Source of the DNA: Jejudonia soesokkakensis
Lineage (GTDB): Bacteria > Bacteroidota > Bacteroidia > Flavobacteriales > Flavobacteriaceae
Reading direction: 5' to 3'
Length of the DNA stretch: 64,000 bases
Assembly: GCF_042664795.1 (NCBI RefSeq)
Contig: NZ_JBHTBN010000003.1
Location: 310,001 to 374,000 of the forward strand
The notes under the pieces were generated by a model. That model was not told where the DNA came from and made no database searches. It saw only the letters and a list, made by a program, of their open reading frames with translations. A program made the position numbers and the translations under genes. Positions 27,004-35,366 of the stretch are shown one piece after another. Position 1 is the stretch's first letter; every line of letters starts with the position of its first letter.

Positions 27004-27063
27004 CTACAACGCCCGTATACCTAATTTCTTCGCACCGGTTGAACAATAGCTTTCTTTGTTTTG

Positions 27064-27093
27064 TTGTGACAATCAATTATTTATGTATTTTTA
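27064..27093 (+). promoter_or_regulatory. Promoter of the DUF6090 array
   Basis: TTG at 27064-27066, a spacer of 19 bases, then TATTTTTA at 27086-27093, one mismatch from TAnnTTTG. The first array ATG is at 27114, giving a leader of roughly 15 bases. It is the only promoter-like site I see for the nine genes. Confidence 0.6.
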
Positions 27094-27113
27094 GCACTAC
27101 CAACTAACCAACC

Positions 27114-27878
27114 ATGATTAAATTCTTCCGAAAAATACGGCAACGCCTTATTTCAGAAAACAAGTTTTCAAAATATCTACTCTACGCTATTGGCGAAATC
27201 CTTTTAGTAGTCATCGGGATTTTGATTGCGCTTCAAATTAATAATTGGAATGAAAACCGAAAATCTAACCTACAAGAACGAAATGCTTTAAACAATATTC
27301 ATCGCGATTTTTTAAAAAACAAAGAATTATTAGAAGAAATAAAACACAATACGCAACTAATAATGATTTCTGGAGTACAAATTCTTAATCATACAGGTAG
27401 TAAAGAAGGCCCAGGCACAGAGAACAAGTTTAACGCATGGTTAAATGAACTTTACAACAGCGCACCATATTACCCACAAAATGGCTTTTTAGAAGATTTA
27501 TTGAGTAGTGGAAAACTAAGCATATTTAAAAATGCAGAGTTAAGAAACTTATTGTCTTCATGGAAACCAGAAGTTGAAATTTTAGAAGAAGGATTTATTA
27601 CTGTCGATAAAAATGAAGATATTTTAAACGTCTATATTCTTAAAAATGGGAGTTGGTTGAATGCTGATCAAGTCGATAGGAATACTAGGAATATTAAATT
27701 TCCACCATCAGGTTTTAAGGTAGATAATAGAGATTTATTAAAAGCCCTAGAGTTCGAAAATTTAGTTGAAAACTTAGTGATAGCGGCAGATAGTTATTAT
27801 TCATCGCAAAAAAAGGCAGATAAACTATTGGAGGACATAATCGCCTTGTTAGAAATCGAAATTCAAAAAAATCAATGA
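27114..27878 (+). CDS. DUF6090 family protein, array member 1
   Basis: This 254-aa protein is the first of nine paralogues. It has a basic N-terminus (MIKFFRKIRQRL), one membrane helix at about residues 21-42 (YLLYAIGEILLVVIGILIAL) ending in the invariant QINNWNE, then about 205 residues predicted to lie in the periplasm. The mid-domain motif is LLSSGKLSIFKNAELRNLL (129-147). It is most similar to member 8, sharing an HTG-K segment, a YxPxxG segment and a late SYY cluster. The positive-inside rule gives the orientation. Function is unknown. Its stop overlaps member 2 (ATGA). Confidence 0.9.
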   Translation: MIKFFRKIRQRLISENKFSKYLLYAIGEILLVVIGILIALQINNWNENRKSNLQERNALNNIHRDFLKNKELLEEIKHNTQLIMISGVQILNHTGSKEGPGTENKFNAWLNELYNSAPYYPQNGFLEDLLSSGKLSIFKNAELRNLLSSWKPEVEILEEGFITVDKNEDILNVYILKNGSWLNADQVDRNTRNIKFPPSGFKVDNRDLLKALEFENLVENLVIAADSYYSSQKKADKLLEDIIALLEIEIQKNQ

Positions 27879-28597
27879 TCAAATTTTTCCGCCATATCCG
27901 ACAACGGCTTTTGATTGAAAATCGTTTCAGCAAATATTCACTCTACGCTATTGGAGAAATCATCCTTGTGGTGATAGGTATTCTTATTGCACTTCAGATA
28001 AACAATTGGAACGAGGAGCGAAAAAATAATGCATTTGAAAAAGAAATTCTTTCTCAAATTCAAGAAAATCTCATACAAGATCGCACTAATCTTATTAATA
28101 TTAATATCTGGCAACAAAGGGCTTTTGAAGCCTCAGAGAAGCTAGTAAGTGATAGTCTTAGAGCAAAAAACAAGGATAGTGTTTCTCTTTGGTTGGGAGA
28201 GGTCGTTCATTTTAGCAGGTTTCAATCACTTACAAATTCGTACGAAGCACTTAAATCTGCTGGTCTTCAGACTGTAAAAAATAAAGAATTAAGAAACAGT
28301 TTAGGAATTTATTACGATGATAAAGTAAATCATGTCAATAAAGCTTTGTCAGATATTGAATATGCATTTAACTATCAATGGTTACCGTTGATGGAGGCTC
28401 ACGCCTCTCACTTTGAATTTAGGAAAATTCTTGAGGTTGAGGATATGCAGCGATTTTTTGCTGAAACAAATGTTTGGAGAATACTAATGTTAAACAGAGA
28501 TAATATAAGAGCTTCCATAGCCAATTTACAAAATACTTTGGACGCGATCAATGTAACACTTTCGCTAATGCCCGAAAATTTAAACTCATCTGAATGA
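27875..28597 (+). CDS. DUF6090 family protein, array member 2
   Basis: This 240-aa protein is the shortest member. The N-terminal 50 residues (MIKFFRHIRQRLLIENRFSK, then the helix and ALQINNWNEERK) are almost identical to member 3. By eye the first 98 bases of the two genes differ at only three positions, while the periplasmic parts share little. The mid-domain motif reads LKSAGLQTVKNKELRNSL. It overlaps both neighbours by ATGA and is co-translated. No catalytic residues are evident. Confidence 0.9.
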   Translation: MIKFFRHIRQRLLIENRFSKYSLYAIGEIILVVIGILIALQINNWNEERKNNAFEKEILSQIQENLIQDRTNLININIWQQRAFEASEKLVSDSLRAKNKDSVSLWLGEVVHFSRFQSLTNSYEALKSAGLQTVKNKELRNSLGIYYDDKVNHVNKALSDIEYAFNYQWLPLMEAHASHFEFRKILEVEDMQRFFAETNVWRILMLNRDNIRASIANLQNTLDAINVTLSLMPENLNSSE

Positions 28598-29340
28598 TCA
28601 AATTTTTCCGCCATATCCGCCAACGTCTTTTGATTGAAAATCGTTTCAGCAAATATTTACTCTACGCTATTGGAGAAATCATCCTTGTGGTCATTGGAAT
28701 TTTAATCGCATTACAGTTTAACAACTGGAATAATGAAAGACAAACAAAGAGTGTACAAATTAGGTACTTAAATGAAATAGCTAATAATTTAAAAACCGAT
28801 TTGGACGACGTTAGATTTAATATAGGTTTTAATGAAAAAAGACTTAAAGCTTGTCGAATGGTTATAAAAAGCATTGACGAGAACGCTACATACTCTGATT
28901 CTCTAGACATCTATTATGGTAGTTTACTATATACAACAAGATCTGTAGTTAACTACAGTGCCTATGAAACGCTAAAGGCAAAGGGATTAGAAATTATTAC
29001 AAATGACAGTTTAAGAAAAACCATAACTAAACTGTATTCGTTCTATTATCAAAATGTTATTGATTTTGAAATTCAGGATGACCATGCATTGCAATATCAA
29101 ATAGTAATGCCTACGGTTTTAAGTAGAATTGAAGTCAGAAAAAAGGAAGGTTCTGTAACAGGTGAACAGTTAGCAAAACCAACCAATTTTGAAGAACTTA
29201 AGAATGATGTGGAATTTAAAAATGCAATTGTTATGAATGAAGACTTAAGGGTTTATATGATTGATAACTATAAGGGTTTAGAGAAAAACATTTTGGAATG
29301 TTCAAAGCTTATTAATGAGGAGTTAAATAAATTAGAATGA
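28594..29340 (+). CDS. DUF6090 family protein, array member 3
   Basis: This 248-aa protein has the same N-terminal cassette as member 2, with ALQFNNWNNERQ after the helix (Phe replaces the usual Ile). The periplasmic region has a paired Asn-Leu/acidic helix start (YLNEIANNLKTDLDDV) and the motif LKAKGLEIITNDSLRKTI. The C-terminus ends in a helix rich in Leu and Glu. It overlaps member 4 by ATGA. Function unknown. Confidence 0.9.
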   Translation: MIKFFRHIRQRLLIENRFSKYLLYAIGEIILVVIGILIALQFNNWNNERQTKSVQIRYLNEIANNLKTDLDDVRFNIGFNEKRLKACRMVIKSIDENATYSDSLDIYYGSLLYTTRSVVNYSAYETLKAKGLEIITNDSLRKTITKLYSFYYQNVIDFEIQDDHALQYQIVMPTVLSRIEVRKKEGSVTGEQLAKPTNFEELKNDVEFKNAIVMNEDLRVYMIDNYKGLEKNILECSKLINEELNKLE

Positions 29341-30080
29341 TAAAGTTCTTCAAACACATACGCTATAAACTCATGGTAGAAAACAAAACAGGAAAGTATC
29401 TCAAATACGCCATAGGTGAAATTATCCTTGTGGTTATTGGAATTTTGATTGCGTTACAGATTAATAACTGGAATCAAAACAGACTAGTTAGTTTAGAGAA
29501 GGAAGAGCTTATTACAAAACTGCATTTAGAGTTTAAAGAAAATAAAAGAGCCATTAAAAATTATAAAATCGCCGAAGAACAAGCTATGAATTCAAGCATA
29601 ACATTAATGAGCTTAATTGGTCTTAGTGAAGAAGAACTTGTAGCGCATAATTTAGATAGTTTATTGTTTGAATCATTCCCGTCAAACGAAATAGCATTTG
29701 CCAATAATGCTGTAAACAGTATTGTACAAAATGGACGATTAAAACTTTTTAAGGACGATGAAATCAGTACGCTACTCTACCAATGGAATTCTTTAGCCGA
29801 AATTAGAAAAATTAGATTGGAAAAGCTCGATTCATGGAATAACAACATTTTTCTACCCTATCTACTGCCTCATATCTCTTTTAAAGAAATGGATAACCAT
29901 GGAAATTTTAAATGGTCAGGAACATCTAAAGTAAAACCCAATTATTATTCCTTGTTTCAAAATGTAGCGTTCGAAAACTTGTTAGATAATGCCTTATGGC
30001 TTCATCAACAAGTTATTATTAGGATGGATGAAACCGAGACTCTTATTGATAAAATAATTGAGGTAACAAAACCTAAATAA
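29337..30080 (+). CDS. DUF6090 family protein, array member 4
   Basis: This 247-aa protein has the most divergent N-terminus of the nine (MIKFFKHIRYKLMVENKTGK), but the same helix and QINNWNQ junction. Its C-terminal domain pairs with member 7: both have HN-x-DSL, an NxxLP/T hydrophobic block after a W-rich segment, a FxW...P-K/LxP stretch and a FQ...FEN-x-x-DN motif near the end. The mid motif reads VQNGRLKLFKDDEISTLL. It is separated from member 5 by one base. Confidence 0.9.
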   Translation: MIKFFKHIRYKLMVENKTGKYLKYAIGEIILVVIGILIALQINNWNQNRLVSLEKEELITKLHLEFKENKRAIKNYKIAEEQAMNSSITLMSLIGLSEEELVAHNLDSLLFESFPSNEIAFANNAVNSIVQNGRLKLFKDDEISTLLYQWNSLAEIRKIRLEKLDSWNNNIFLPYLLPHISFKEMDNHGNFKWSGTSKVKPNYYSLFQNVAFENLLDNALWLHQQVIIRMDETETLIDKIIEVTKPK

Positions 30081-30081
30081 C

Positions 30082-30864
30082 ATGATAAAATTCTTTCGCC
30101 ATATCCGTCAACGCTTAATAAAAGAAAACCGTTTCAGCAAATATCTGCTCTACGCCATTGGCGAAATAGTTCTTGTAGTCATTGGGATTCTCATTGCTCT
30201 ACAAATCAATAATTGGAATGAAGAACGGAAAGAAAAAATAGCTGAAGAGAATTTCTTTGAAAATGTCCTTATCGATTTAGAAAAAGACCAAACAAAACTG
30301 GAATACTATCAAAAATTCTACACGAAAAGGATAGCATATTTAGATACCCTTTTAACCTATGTTAGAAATCCAAATATAAAAATGGGTATTGAAAAATTTG
30401 GAATGTATGTGGAACCACTTTTTTACGCATCAGATCCAACCAATAATAACACCACATTTGAATCTGCCAAGACATCTGGTGCTTTTAACACCTTTAAAGA
30501 CAAAGAATTACTAAAACAACTTTCTCAGTACTATGCTGATTTTCCATTAATCGAAAAATCATTTAGCTCAGTCCAGAGGTTTATCGAGAATCAATTTGAG
30601 CCAATCATGTACACCTTACCAGAAAGCTATATGACACAAGAAACTGGGAATCTGGTCATTAGTGAAGGAGACGTACAAGACTTTTACAATAAGATTGCAA
30701 CCATAAAAGATTTCCGCAACATCACACCAGATTATGATGGATTGTTAAGGACTCCAATTATGGAAAATTATTTAATAGGAGATATGGGAAGATCTTTTGG
30801 CGCTTTAGCTGTAATTAAAGCGAGATATGGGATGCTTAGAAATCTCAAACTGAAATTAGAATAG
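30082..30864 (+). CDS. DUF6090 family protein, array member 5
   Basis: This 260-aa protein has the standard N-terminus (MIKFFRHIRQRLIKENRFSK) and helix with QINNWNEERKE. The periplasmic domain opens with a charged helix (FFENVLIDLEKDQTKLEYY). The mid motif is AKTSGAFNTFKDKELLKQL, followed by a YYADFPLIEKSF segment. The C-terminus is basic (KLKLE). Member 6 follows after 6 bases. Confidence 0.9.
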   Translation: MIKFFRHIRQRLIKENRFSKYLLYAIGEIVLVVIGILIALQINNWNEERKEKIAEENFFENVLIDLEKDQTKLEYYQKFYTKRIAYLDTLLTYVRNPNIKMGIEKFGMYVEPLFYASDPTNNNTTFESAKTSGAFNTFKDKELLKQLSQYYADFPLIEKSFSSVQRFIENQFEPIMYTLPESYMTQETGNLVISEGDVQDFYNKIATIKDFRNITPDYDGLLRTPIMENYLIGDMGRSFGALAVIKARYGMLRNLKLKLE

Positions 30865-30870
30865 AGAAAT

Positions 30871-31632
30871 ATGATTAAATTTTTTAGAAAAATCCGTCAA
30901 CGATTACTTACTGAAAACAAATTCAGTAAATACCTCGTTTACGCTATTGGTGAAATCATTCTTGTGGTTATTGGGATATTAATTGCATTGCAGATTAATA
31001 ACTGGAATGAAGCCAAATCTGAACAAGGCATTGAAAATGCCTATATGAAAAATCTTCTGGAAGATTTAGAAGATGATTTAGCCATCTACGATAAGTTTCA
31101 AAACAGCAATAATGAAGTTTATGCCTTGATAGATTCTATTATTCCAGGATTAAAAAGTGAAAATAGAAAAAACAATGTAAAAAAATTGGCCTATTGGTCC
31201 AGAATGGTAACAATAAAATGGACTATAATCCACACTGTTGACAGAACGTATGAACAAATGAAAAGTTCAGGACACCTTCGGTTGGTCAGTGATAGTGAAG
31301 TTTCTGATGCCATTTCTAAATACTACAATTCGCTTTCGGAGTTTAACGGTTACAATGAAGCTGGTATGTTGTGGGCAGCAGACTACGTAGAAGTGTTAGG
31401 GAAAATTTTTGATGCAGAAGTAATGCTAAAAATAATGCGTACTCGCCAAATGCAAAATGCAAGTGCAGATGATTTGCTCACTGAGGACCCAATTGTTCTT
31501 AATCAATTAATGAATAGTCTCAACTATTTCAATGGTGCTTTAAGTTTGGGTGAGAGCGTTAGTCTGAAAAAGGAAAAAGAAGCAAAAGAGTTAATCCGTT
31601 TAATTAAATCAAACTATGACTTGAGTTTATGA
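30871..31632 (+). CDS. DUF6090 family protein, array member 6
   Basis: This 253-aa protein has the N-terminus MIKFFRKIRQRLLTENKFSK and a helix with QINNWNEAKSE. The mid motif is MKSSGHLRLVSDSEVSDAI, followed by KYYNSLSEFNGYNEAG. The domain contains several Met- and Asn-rich stretches near its end. It overlaps member 7 (ATGA), so translation is coupled. Function unknown. Confidence 0.9.
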   Translation: MIKFFRKIRQRLLTENKFSKYLVYAIGEIILVVIGILIALQINNWNEAKSEQGIENAYMKNLLEDLEDDLAIYDKFQNSNNEVYALIDSIIPGLKSENRKNNVKKLAYWSRMVTIKWTIIHTVDRTYEQMKSSGHLRLVSDSEVSDAISKYYNSLSEFNGYNEAGMLWAADYVEVLGKIFDAEVMLKIMRTRQMQNASADDLLTEDPIVLNQLMNSLNYFNGALSLGESVSLKKEKEAKELIRLIKSNYDLSL

Positions 31633-32378
31633 TTAAATTTTTTAGACATATCCGTAAGCGCCTTGTTGTTGAAAATCGCTTTTCAAAATATTTGCTTTAC
31701 GCCATAGGCGAAATAATCCTCGTGGTGATTGGGATTTTAATTGCGTTACAGATAAACAATTGGAACAACACTCAAATCAATAAAAAAGAGGAGCAGACCA
31801 TTTTAAAGAACCTCAACTTTGAATTTAAAAAAAACAGGAGGGATCTTGAATTGGTAAAAAACAACTATTTAAGGTTTATTAATTCCACTAAAACTACATT
31901 AAATCTAATTGGAGAAAACAGAGAAACATTACAGCAACACAACACAGACAGTCTTATATCTGAAAGCATCAATTATTACGATTATAGACCAACGGAAAAT
32001 GTACTTTCAGACCTTATTTCATCTGGTAAATTAAAATTGATTGTATCAGATTCTTTGCGATTGCATTTATTCCAATGGTCTAGTTTTTTAAATGAAAAAG
32101 AAGAGGCATGGGATACACTCGATGATTTCTCCCAAAATATGATGATGCCATATCTTACAAAAAATGCATCTCTCAAAAACATAGACAGTTATGGTTTTTT
32201 GGATTGGAAAGCACCCTCTAAGTTGAACCCCGATACTTATAAAATGTTTCAGGATATTGAATTTGAGAACAACATAGATAATCATGCTTGGAGCTTAACC
32301 AATTATATGTTAGCGTTGGAAAATCTTGAGAATACTATTGATAAAATTTTAGTTGAAACGTCGAAAATTAAAGACTGA
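31629..32378 (+). CDS. DUF6090 family protein, array member 7
   Basis: This 249-aa protein has the N-terminus MIKFFRHIRKRLVVENRFSK and the common helix with QINNWNNTQ. The C-terminal domain is the partner of member 4 (shared LNFEFKKN/LHLEFKEN start, HNTDSL, a W-x-APSKLNP block and MFQDIEFEN). The mid motif reads LISSGKLKLIVSDSLRLHL. It is followed after 3 bases by member 8. Confidence 0.9.
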   Translation: MIKFFRHIRKRLVVENRFSKYLLYAIGEIILVVIGILIALQINNWNNTQINKKEEQTILKNLNFEFKKNRRDLELVKNNYLRFINSTKTTLNLIGENRETLQQHNTDSLISESINYYDYRPTENVLSDLISSGKLKLIVSDSLRLHLFQWSSFLNEKEEAWDTLDDFSQNMMMPYLTKNASLKNIDSYGFLDWKAPSKLNPDTYKMFQDIEFENNIDNHAWSLTNYMLALENLENTIDKILVETSKIKD

Positions 32379-32381
32379 AAA

Positions 32382-33146
32382 GTGATTAAATTTTTCCGCC
32401 ATATCCGTCAACGATTGCTTACTGAAAATAAATTCAGCAAATATCTTCTTTATGCGATAGGTGAGATCATCCTTGTTGTTATTGGTATTCTCATTGCACT
32501 ACAAATCAATAATCTAAACGAAGAACGAAAGCAAAACAAGCTGGAAACTGAATACTTAGTGTCATTACAAGAAGAGTTTAGGTCAAATTTACAAGAGTTG
32601 AAAAGGGTAAAGGCGCAAAACGCCAAAAACTTAAGGCATGCTTCAGAATTGTCAAAACACACAGGTCCCAAAACTCCCACAATCTTCGATGAGCAATTTT
32701 CAAAATTGTTTTGGGGCGCATTCATAAATGAAGTACAATATAGGCCTGGGACGGGTATTATAAACGAAATTATCAGTTCAGGAAATCTAAGTATTATTAA
32801 AAATAGAAAGCTTAAAAAGGCATTGGCCTCTTTGGACGGTTTAATGCTAAAAATTCGTTTTCAAGAAACTACAGAGCATGGGAATCAACGAGGAAAAATT
32901 TTTGATCTGGCCGATGAGACTGTCGGTCTTAGAAAAATGGAATTTGATGCCTTTGCTAATGATGAAATAGAAAATATTAAATTCATAGAAAGTAATCTTA
33001 CACTTTTGCAATCCAGAAAATTTGATAATTTATTGGGAGGATTTATTTCTACAGGAAGCTATTTACAAGACAATTATTACAACCAATTGCAGCAACAGTT
33101 AGAGGAAATCATTCAGATTATTGAAAGTCTAGTAAACAATTCATAA
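32382..33146 (+). CDS. DUF6090 family protein, array member 8 (GTG start)
   Basis: This 254-aa protein begins with GTG, at the same cassette position as the ATG of its paralogues (VIKFFRHIRQRLLTENKFSK). The helix is followed by QINNLNEERK, with Leu in place of the invariant Trp. The C-terminal domain resembles member 1 (SKHTGPK, YRPGTG, ISSGNLSIIKN, a YLQDNYYNQ end). The GTG start may lower its expression within the operon. Confidence 0.9.
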   Translation: MIKFFRHIRQRLLTENKFSKYLLYAIGEIILVVIGILIALQINNLNEERKQNKLETEYLVSLQEEFRSNLQELKRVKAQNAKNLRHASELSKHTGPKTPTIFDEQFSKLFWGAFINEVQYRPGTGIINEIISSGNLSIIKNRKLKKALASLDGLMLKIRFQETTEHGNQRGKIFDLADETVGLRKMEFDAFANDEIENIKFIESNLTLLQSRKFDNLLGGFISTGSYLQDNYYNQLQQQLEEIIQIIESLVNNS

Positions 33147-33165
33147 AATTATAAAGTAATTGCTT

Positions 33166-33954
33166 ATGATTAAATTTTTCCGCCATATCCGCCAACGACT
33201 TATTGGAGAAAATCGATTTTCAAAATACCTCTTGTACGCCATTGGAGAAATCATCCTTGTCGTCATTGGAATTTTAATTGCCTTGAGCATCAATAATTGG
33301 AACGAAGATAGAAAAGAGCGTGCCAGAGAAGTGAATTACCTTAAGAATCTTAAAGCAGATCTTGTTAGTGAAATCAATAATAACGAGCATTTTGCCACAT
33401 ATCGCTTTAATAAGGCGAAAACTTGCACTATTCTTCTCAAAGAAAAAGAACCGGAAACTATCCAAGAAGTACAAGAGTATACAGATAGATATGAACATGT
33501 GTTTGTGTGGAATACGTTTGGACCTAATAACAATACCTATAAAGAATTGCTTAGTTCTGGAAATCTTAGTCTAATTAAAAACGATTCAATAAAAAATGCA
33601 ATAATAGAATTAGACAAACGCTATGCAGCAATTGCAACTGGAGAGGAGCACATGAGACGTGAATATGAAGCCTACTTATACGATACGAACGTTGAAAATA
33701 TTGCAGCACTCGCTTTTTTTGATATGAATGACCCAGCGTATGGATTTCCGAAGCGATTAAAGGCTGAAGATATTCCAGTATCAAAACATAGTGATATGAT
33801 CAAAGACGCTCAATGGCAGCACAATAATGAACTCTTTAAAAATGGGCTACGACTTGCCATGATGAATAATAGTTTTTTAGCCGGAATTCATAAAGATTTG
33901 GTTGCATATCTACACCAACTAATACATCTAATTAATGAGGAAATTAAAAGGTAA
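33166..33954 (+). CDS. DUF6090 family protein, array member 9
   Basis: This 262-aa protein starts at the ATG at 33166; an in-frame TTG two codons upstream is less likely because the cassette starts with MIKFF in all copies. The helix ends LIALSINNWNEDRK, Ser replacing Gln. The mid motif is LLSSGNLSLIKNDSIKNAI, followed by ELDKRYAAI. It is the last member, 19 bases after member 8, and is followed by a terminator. Confidence 0.9.
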   Translation: MIKFFRHIRQRLIGENRFSKYLLYAIGEIILVVIGILIALSINNWNEDRKERAREVNYLKNLKADLVSEINNNEHFATYRFNKAKTCTILLKEKEPETIQEVQEYTDRYEHVFVWNTFGPNNNTYKELLSSGNLSLIKNDSIKNAIIELDKRYAAIATGEEHMRREYEAYLYDTNVENIAALAFFDMNDPAYGFPKRLKAEDIPVSKHSDMIKDAQWQHNNELFKNGLRLAMMNNSFLAGIHKDLVAYLHQLIHLINEEIKR

Positions 33955-33982
33955 TGATTTAAAAAAACATTAAAAAGCACAA

Positions 33983-34013
33983 AAAAACCGCTCTGTATAA
34001 GAACGGTTTTTTT
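33983..34013. terminator. Bidirectional terminator between the array and nqrF
   Basis: An AAAACCG / CGGTTTT stem with a 13-base loop has an A run on the left and a T run on the right, so it can end both the plus-strand array and the minus-strand nqr transcript. Confidence 0.7.
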
Positions 34014-34057
34014 TCTTGTAGTGAGATTTCTCTCATACGTTCGAAATGATAATGAGG

Positions 34058-35365
34058 TTATCCTCCAAAATCATCAAAGCGAATGTGCTCATCTGGAATA
34101 CCAAAATCTTCTCCCATTTTCTGCACTGCTTGGTTCATTAATGGAGGTCCACAGAAGTATAACTCGATATCTTCTGGAGTTTCGTGATGACTTAAATAAT
34201 TATCGATCACTACCTGGTGTATAAATCCTACAAACCCATCACCTGGTCCATCTAAACTTTCTTTAACTTTCCAATTATCTTCTTCCATAGGTTCAGATAA
34301 AGCCATATAGAATTTAAAGTTATCAAATTCACGCTCCAATTTTCTGAAGTGTTCTATATAGAATAATTCTCTTTTTGAACGTCCTCCATACCAATAGGTT
34401 ACTTTTCTACCAGTTTTTAAGGTGTTAAACAAGTGATATAAATGTGAACGCATTGGCGCCATTCCAGCTCCTCCACCTACGTAAAGCATTTCACTTTCAG
34501 AAGGATTAATAAAGAATTCGCCATACGGTCCAGAGATGACACACTTATCACCTCTCTTTAAGTTAAAAATGTAAGAAGACGCAATTCCAGGATTCACCTG
34601 CATCCATTGATTCTTAGCTCTATCCCATGGTGGCGTAGCAATACGTACGTTCAACATGATTTCACGCCCTTCGGCTGGATAAGAAGCCATTGAGTAAGCT
34701 CTTTCTACAGTTTCAGTATTCTTCATCACTAATGGCCAAAGACCAAACTTATCCCACTCTGCTTGAAATTTGTCGGGTGTTTCGTGCTCTTCGGGGTGTG
34801 CTGTGATATCAATATCTTCATATTTAACTTCGCATGGCGGAATTTCGATCTGAATGTATCCACCAGCTTTGTAGTTCATGTCCTCTGGGATCTCAACTAC
34901 AAACTCTTTGATAAACGAAGCTACATTGTAATTACGAACTACAACGGCGTCCCACTTTTTAATTCCGAAAACCTCTTCAGGAATATGAATATTCATATCC
35001 TGTTTAACTTTTACCTGACACGATAGACGTGCTCCGTCTTTTAATTCTTTTCTGCTGAAGTGTGGTGTTTCCGTAGGCAATGCCTCTCCTCCACCTTCTA
35101 GGACGTGACATTCACATTGGATGCAAGTTCCACCTCCTCCACAAGCGGAAGGTAAAAAGATCTTTTGATTCCCTAAAGTTGAAAGTAAGGTTCCTCCACT
35201 TTCTACTTCAATCACCTTCTCGTCATTAATGGTAATTTTTACCGGTCCCGAAGGAGATAGTTTTTGTTTTGTAAATAATAAGAGCGCGACCAAAAGTAAC
35301 GTTAGAACCAAAAAGGCCACAACAGTTGCTACAATAACGCCTACGATACTAGCTGCTAAAAACAT
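34058..35365 (-). CDS. nqrF: Na+-translocating NADH:quinone reductase subunit F
   Basis: This 435-aa subunit is the electron entry of Nqr, oxidising NADH. It has an N-terminal membrane helix (residues 5-30), a ferredoxin-type 2Fe-2S domain with C75, C81, C84 and C116, an FAD domain (RAYSMASYP) and a NAD domain (VGGGAGMAPMRSHL). It is the last gene of the nqr operon, one base after nqrE. It is about 25 residues longer than the Vibrio protein because of an insert after the FeS domain. Confidence 0.97.
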   Translation of the reverse strand: MFLAASIVGVIVATVVAFLVLTLLLVALLLFTKQKLSPSGPVKITINDEKVIEVESGGTLLSTLGNQKIFLPSACGGGGTCIQCECHVLEGGGEALPTETPHFSRKELKDGARLSCQVKVKQDMNIHIPEEVFGIKKWDAVVVRNYNVASFIKEFVVEIPEDMNYKAGGYIQIEIPPCEVKYEDIDITAHPEEHETPDKFQAEWDKFGLWPLVMKNTETVERAYSMASYPAEGREIMLNVRIATPPWDRAKNQWMQVNPGIASSYIFNLKRGDKCVISGPYGEFFINPSESEMLYVGGGAGMAPMRSHLYHLFNTLKTGRKVTYWYGGRSKRELFYIEHFRKLEREFDNFKFYMALSEPMEEDNWKVKESLDGPGDGFVGFIHQVVIDNYLSHHETPEDIELYFCGPPLMNQAVQKMGEDFGIPDEHIRFDDFGG

Positions 35366-35366
35366 A

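Noticed and set aside
26846..27076. 76-codon minus-strand ORF beside the array
   Set aside because: It is a different frame over the DUF4846 remnant; its peptide shows no family features, while the alternative frame does.
27114..33954. Array read as toxin-antitoxin or known phage-defence system
   Set aside because: No nuclease, protease, ATPase or pore-forming motif is visible in any member, and no partner gene exists in the operon.
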